Source: an uncultured Allorhizobium sp. | GTDB taxonomy: Bacteria; Pseudomonadota; Alphaproteobacteria; Rhizobiales; Rhizobiaceae | Direction: 5' to 3' | Assembly: GCA_958439205.1 (NCBI GenBank) | Contig: OY288189.1 | Location: forward strand, 3,797,001 to 3,861,000 | Length of the DNA stretch: 64,000 nt | Shown here: positions 63,804 through 64,000 of the stretch, one piece after another | Position numbering within the stretch: position 1 is the first letter of the stretch | How the letters are laid out: each line of letters starts with the position of its first letter | The notes under the pieces: generated by a model | The model's database searches: none | What the model was told of the DNA's origin: nothing | The model's input: only the letters and a program-made list of their open reading frames with translations | Translations under genes and position numbers: made by a program

Positions 63804-64000
63804 GTGGAATATATCTCGACCCGCGGCGAGGCTCCGAGCCTCGGCTTTTGTGACGCACTTCTGGCCGGCCTTGCCCGGGACGGCGGGCTCTACGTGCCGC
63901 GCGAATGGCCGCAGATGTCGAAAAAGACGATCCGCGGGTTGCGCGGCAAGTCTTACGAAGAGGTCGCTTTCGAAGTGCTACTTCCCTTCACCAATGGCGA
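63804..64000 (+). CDS. thrC: Threonine synthase (partial, N-terminus only)
   Basis: The first 65 residues reach the window edge: VEYISTRGEAPSLGF, then ALLAGLARDGGLYVPREW. This N-terminal domain pattern is characteristic of threonine synthase, which turns O-phosphohomoserine to threonine with PLP. GTG 63804 is preferred because AGGG lies 10 bases upstream and homologs start at about this point; ATG 63795 in the same frame lacks a ribosome site. Confidence 0.9.
   Translation, partial: MEYISTRGEAPSLGFCDALLAGLARDGGLYVPREWPQMSKKTIRGLRGKSYEEVAFEVLLPFTNG

Overview
The window looks like chromosomal DNA of a Rhizobiaceae alphaproteobacterium (Rhizobium/Agrobacterium-like). This rests on a high-GC coding bias, a CcrM-type GANTC methylase, an smc-dsbA-DUF721-mutY neighbourhood, BioR-type biotin control, pyruvate phosphate dikinase, rhizobial-style mosaic palindromic repeats between genes, and the start of thrC at the right edge. 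No phage, integrase, transposase, rRNA or CRISPR array is visible. Only one tRNA, tRNA-Gln(UUG), was found.

Left third (0.8-14.9 kb): a self-contained iron-siderophore locus. A FecI-type ECF sigma factor, a 46-codon ORF and FecR are followed by a TonB-dependent receptor that carries an STN signalling domain. After a strong terminator comes an eight-gene biosynthesis and uptake block: AsbA- and AsbB-like NIS synthetases, an AsbC-like aryl-AMP ligase, a fused AsbD-AsbE protein, and a CeuBCDE/YclNOPQ-type ABC importer. This is the gene set for a petrobactin-like bis-catecholate siderophore, without the AsbF dehydratase. Next to it lie tRNA-Gln, a PfpI protease and several housekeeping or unknown genes. 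An ECF41 sigma factor, its AhpD-like partner gene and a textbook ECF41 promoter are at 19.9-21.2 kb. A lower-GC divergent pair (membrane protein and HEPN-like protein) sits at 21.4-22.8 kb.

Middle (22.9-48.3 kb): ppdK, a VOC protein, an enoyl-ACP-reductase-like protein, an MFS transporter, an Ivy-like lysozyme inhibitor coupled to the smc stop codon, smc and dsbA. Then comes an apparent accessory insert (about 35-45.9 kb) with a Slam-like TPR/outer-membrane barrel protein, a large secreted FecR-domain protein with a TbpB-like tail, and a CHASE2 adenylate cyclase. Facing these are two tandem SulP-STAS transporters that carry cyclic-nucleotide-binding domains. I read this as a candidate envelope-to-cAMP-to-transporter signalling module, and it is the most novel-looking part of the window. 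DUF721, mutY and a HAD phosphatase resume the conserved order.

Right third (48.4-64 kb): an OmpA-like protein, a highly structured intergenic stretch, ccrM, two ParDE toxin-antitoxin modules, and bioY-DUF1284 with BioR boxes and bioR. There are also small regulator/effector pairs (ArsR with NIPSNAP/ABM, TetR with SMR, XRE-cupin with a flavin monooxygenase), a Tat-type carbonic anhydrase, HAD and lipid kinase genes, a lipoprotein and the 5' end of thrC. All functions are inferred from reading translations by eye; no database search was possible.
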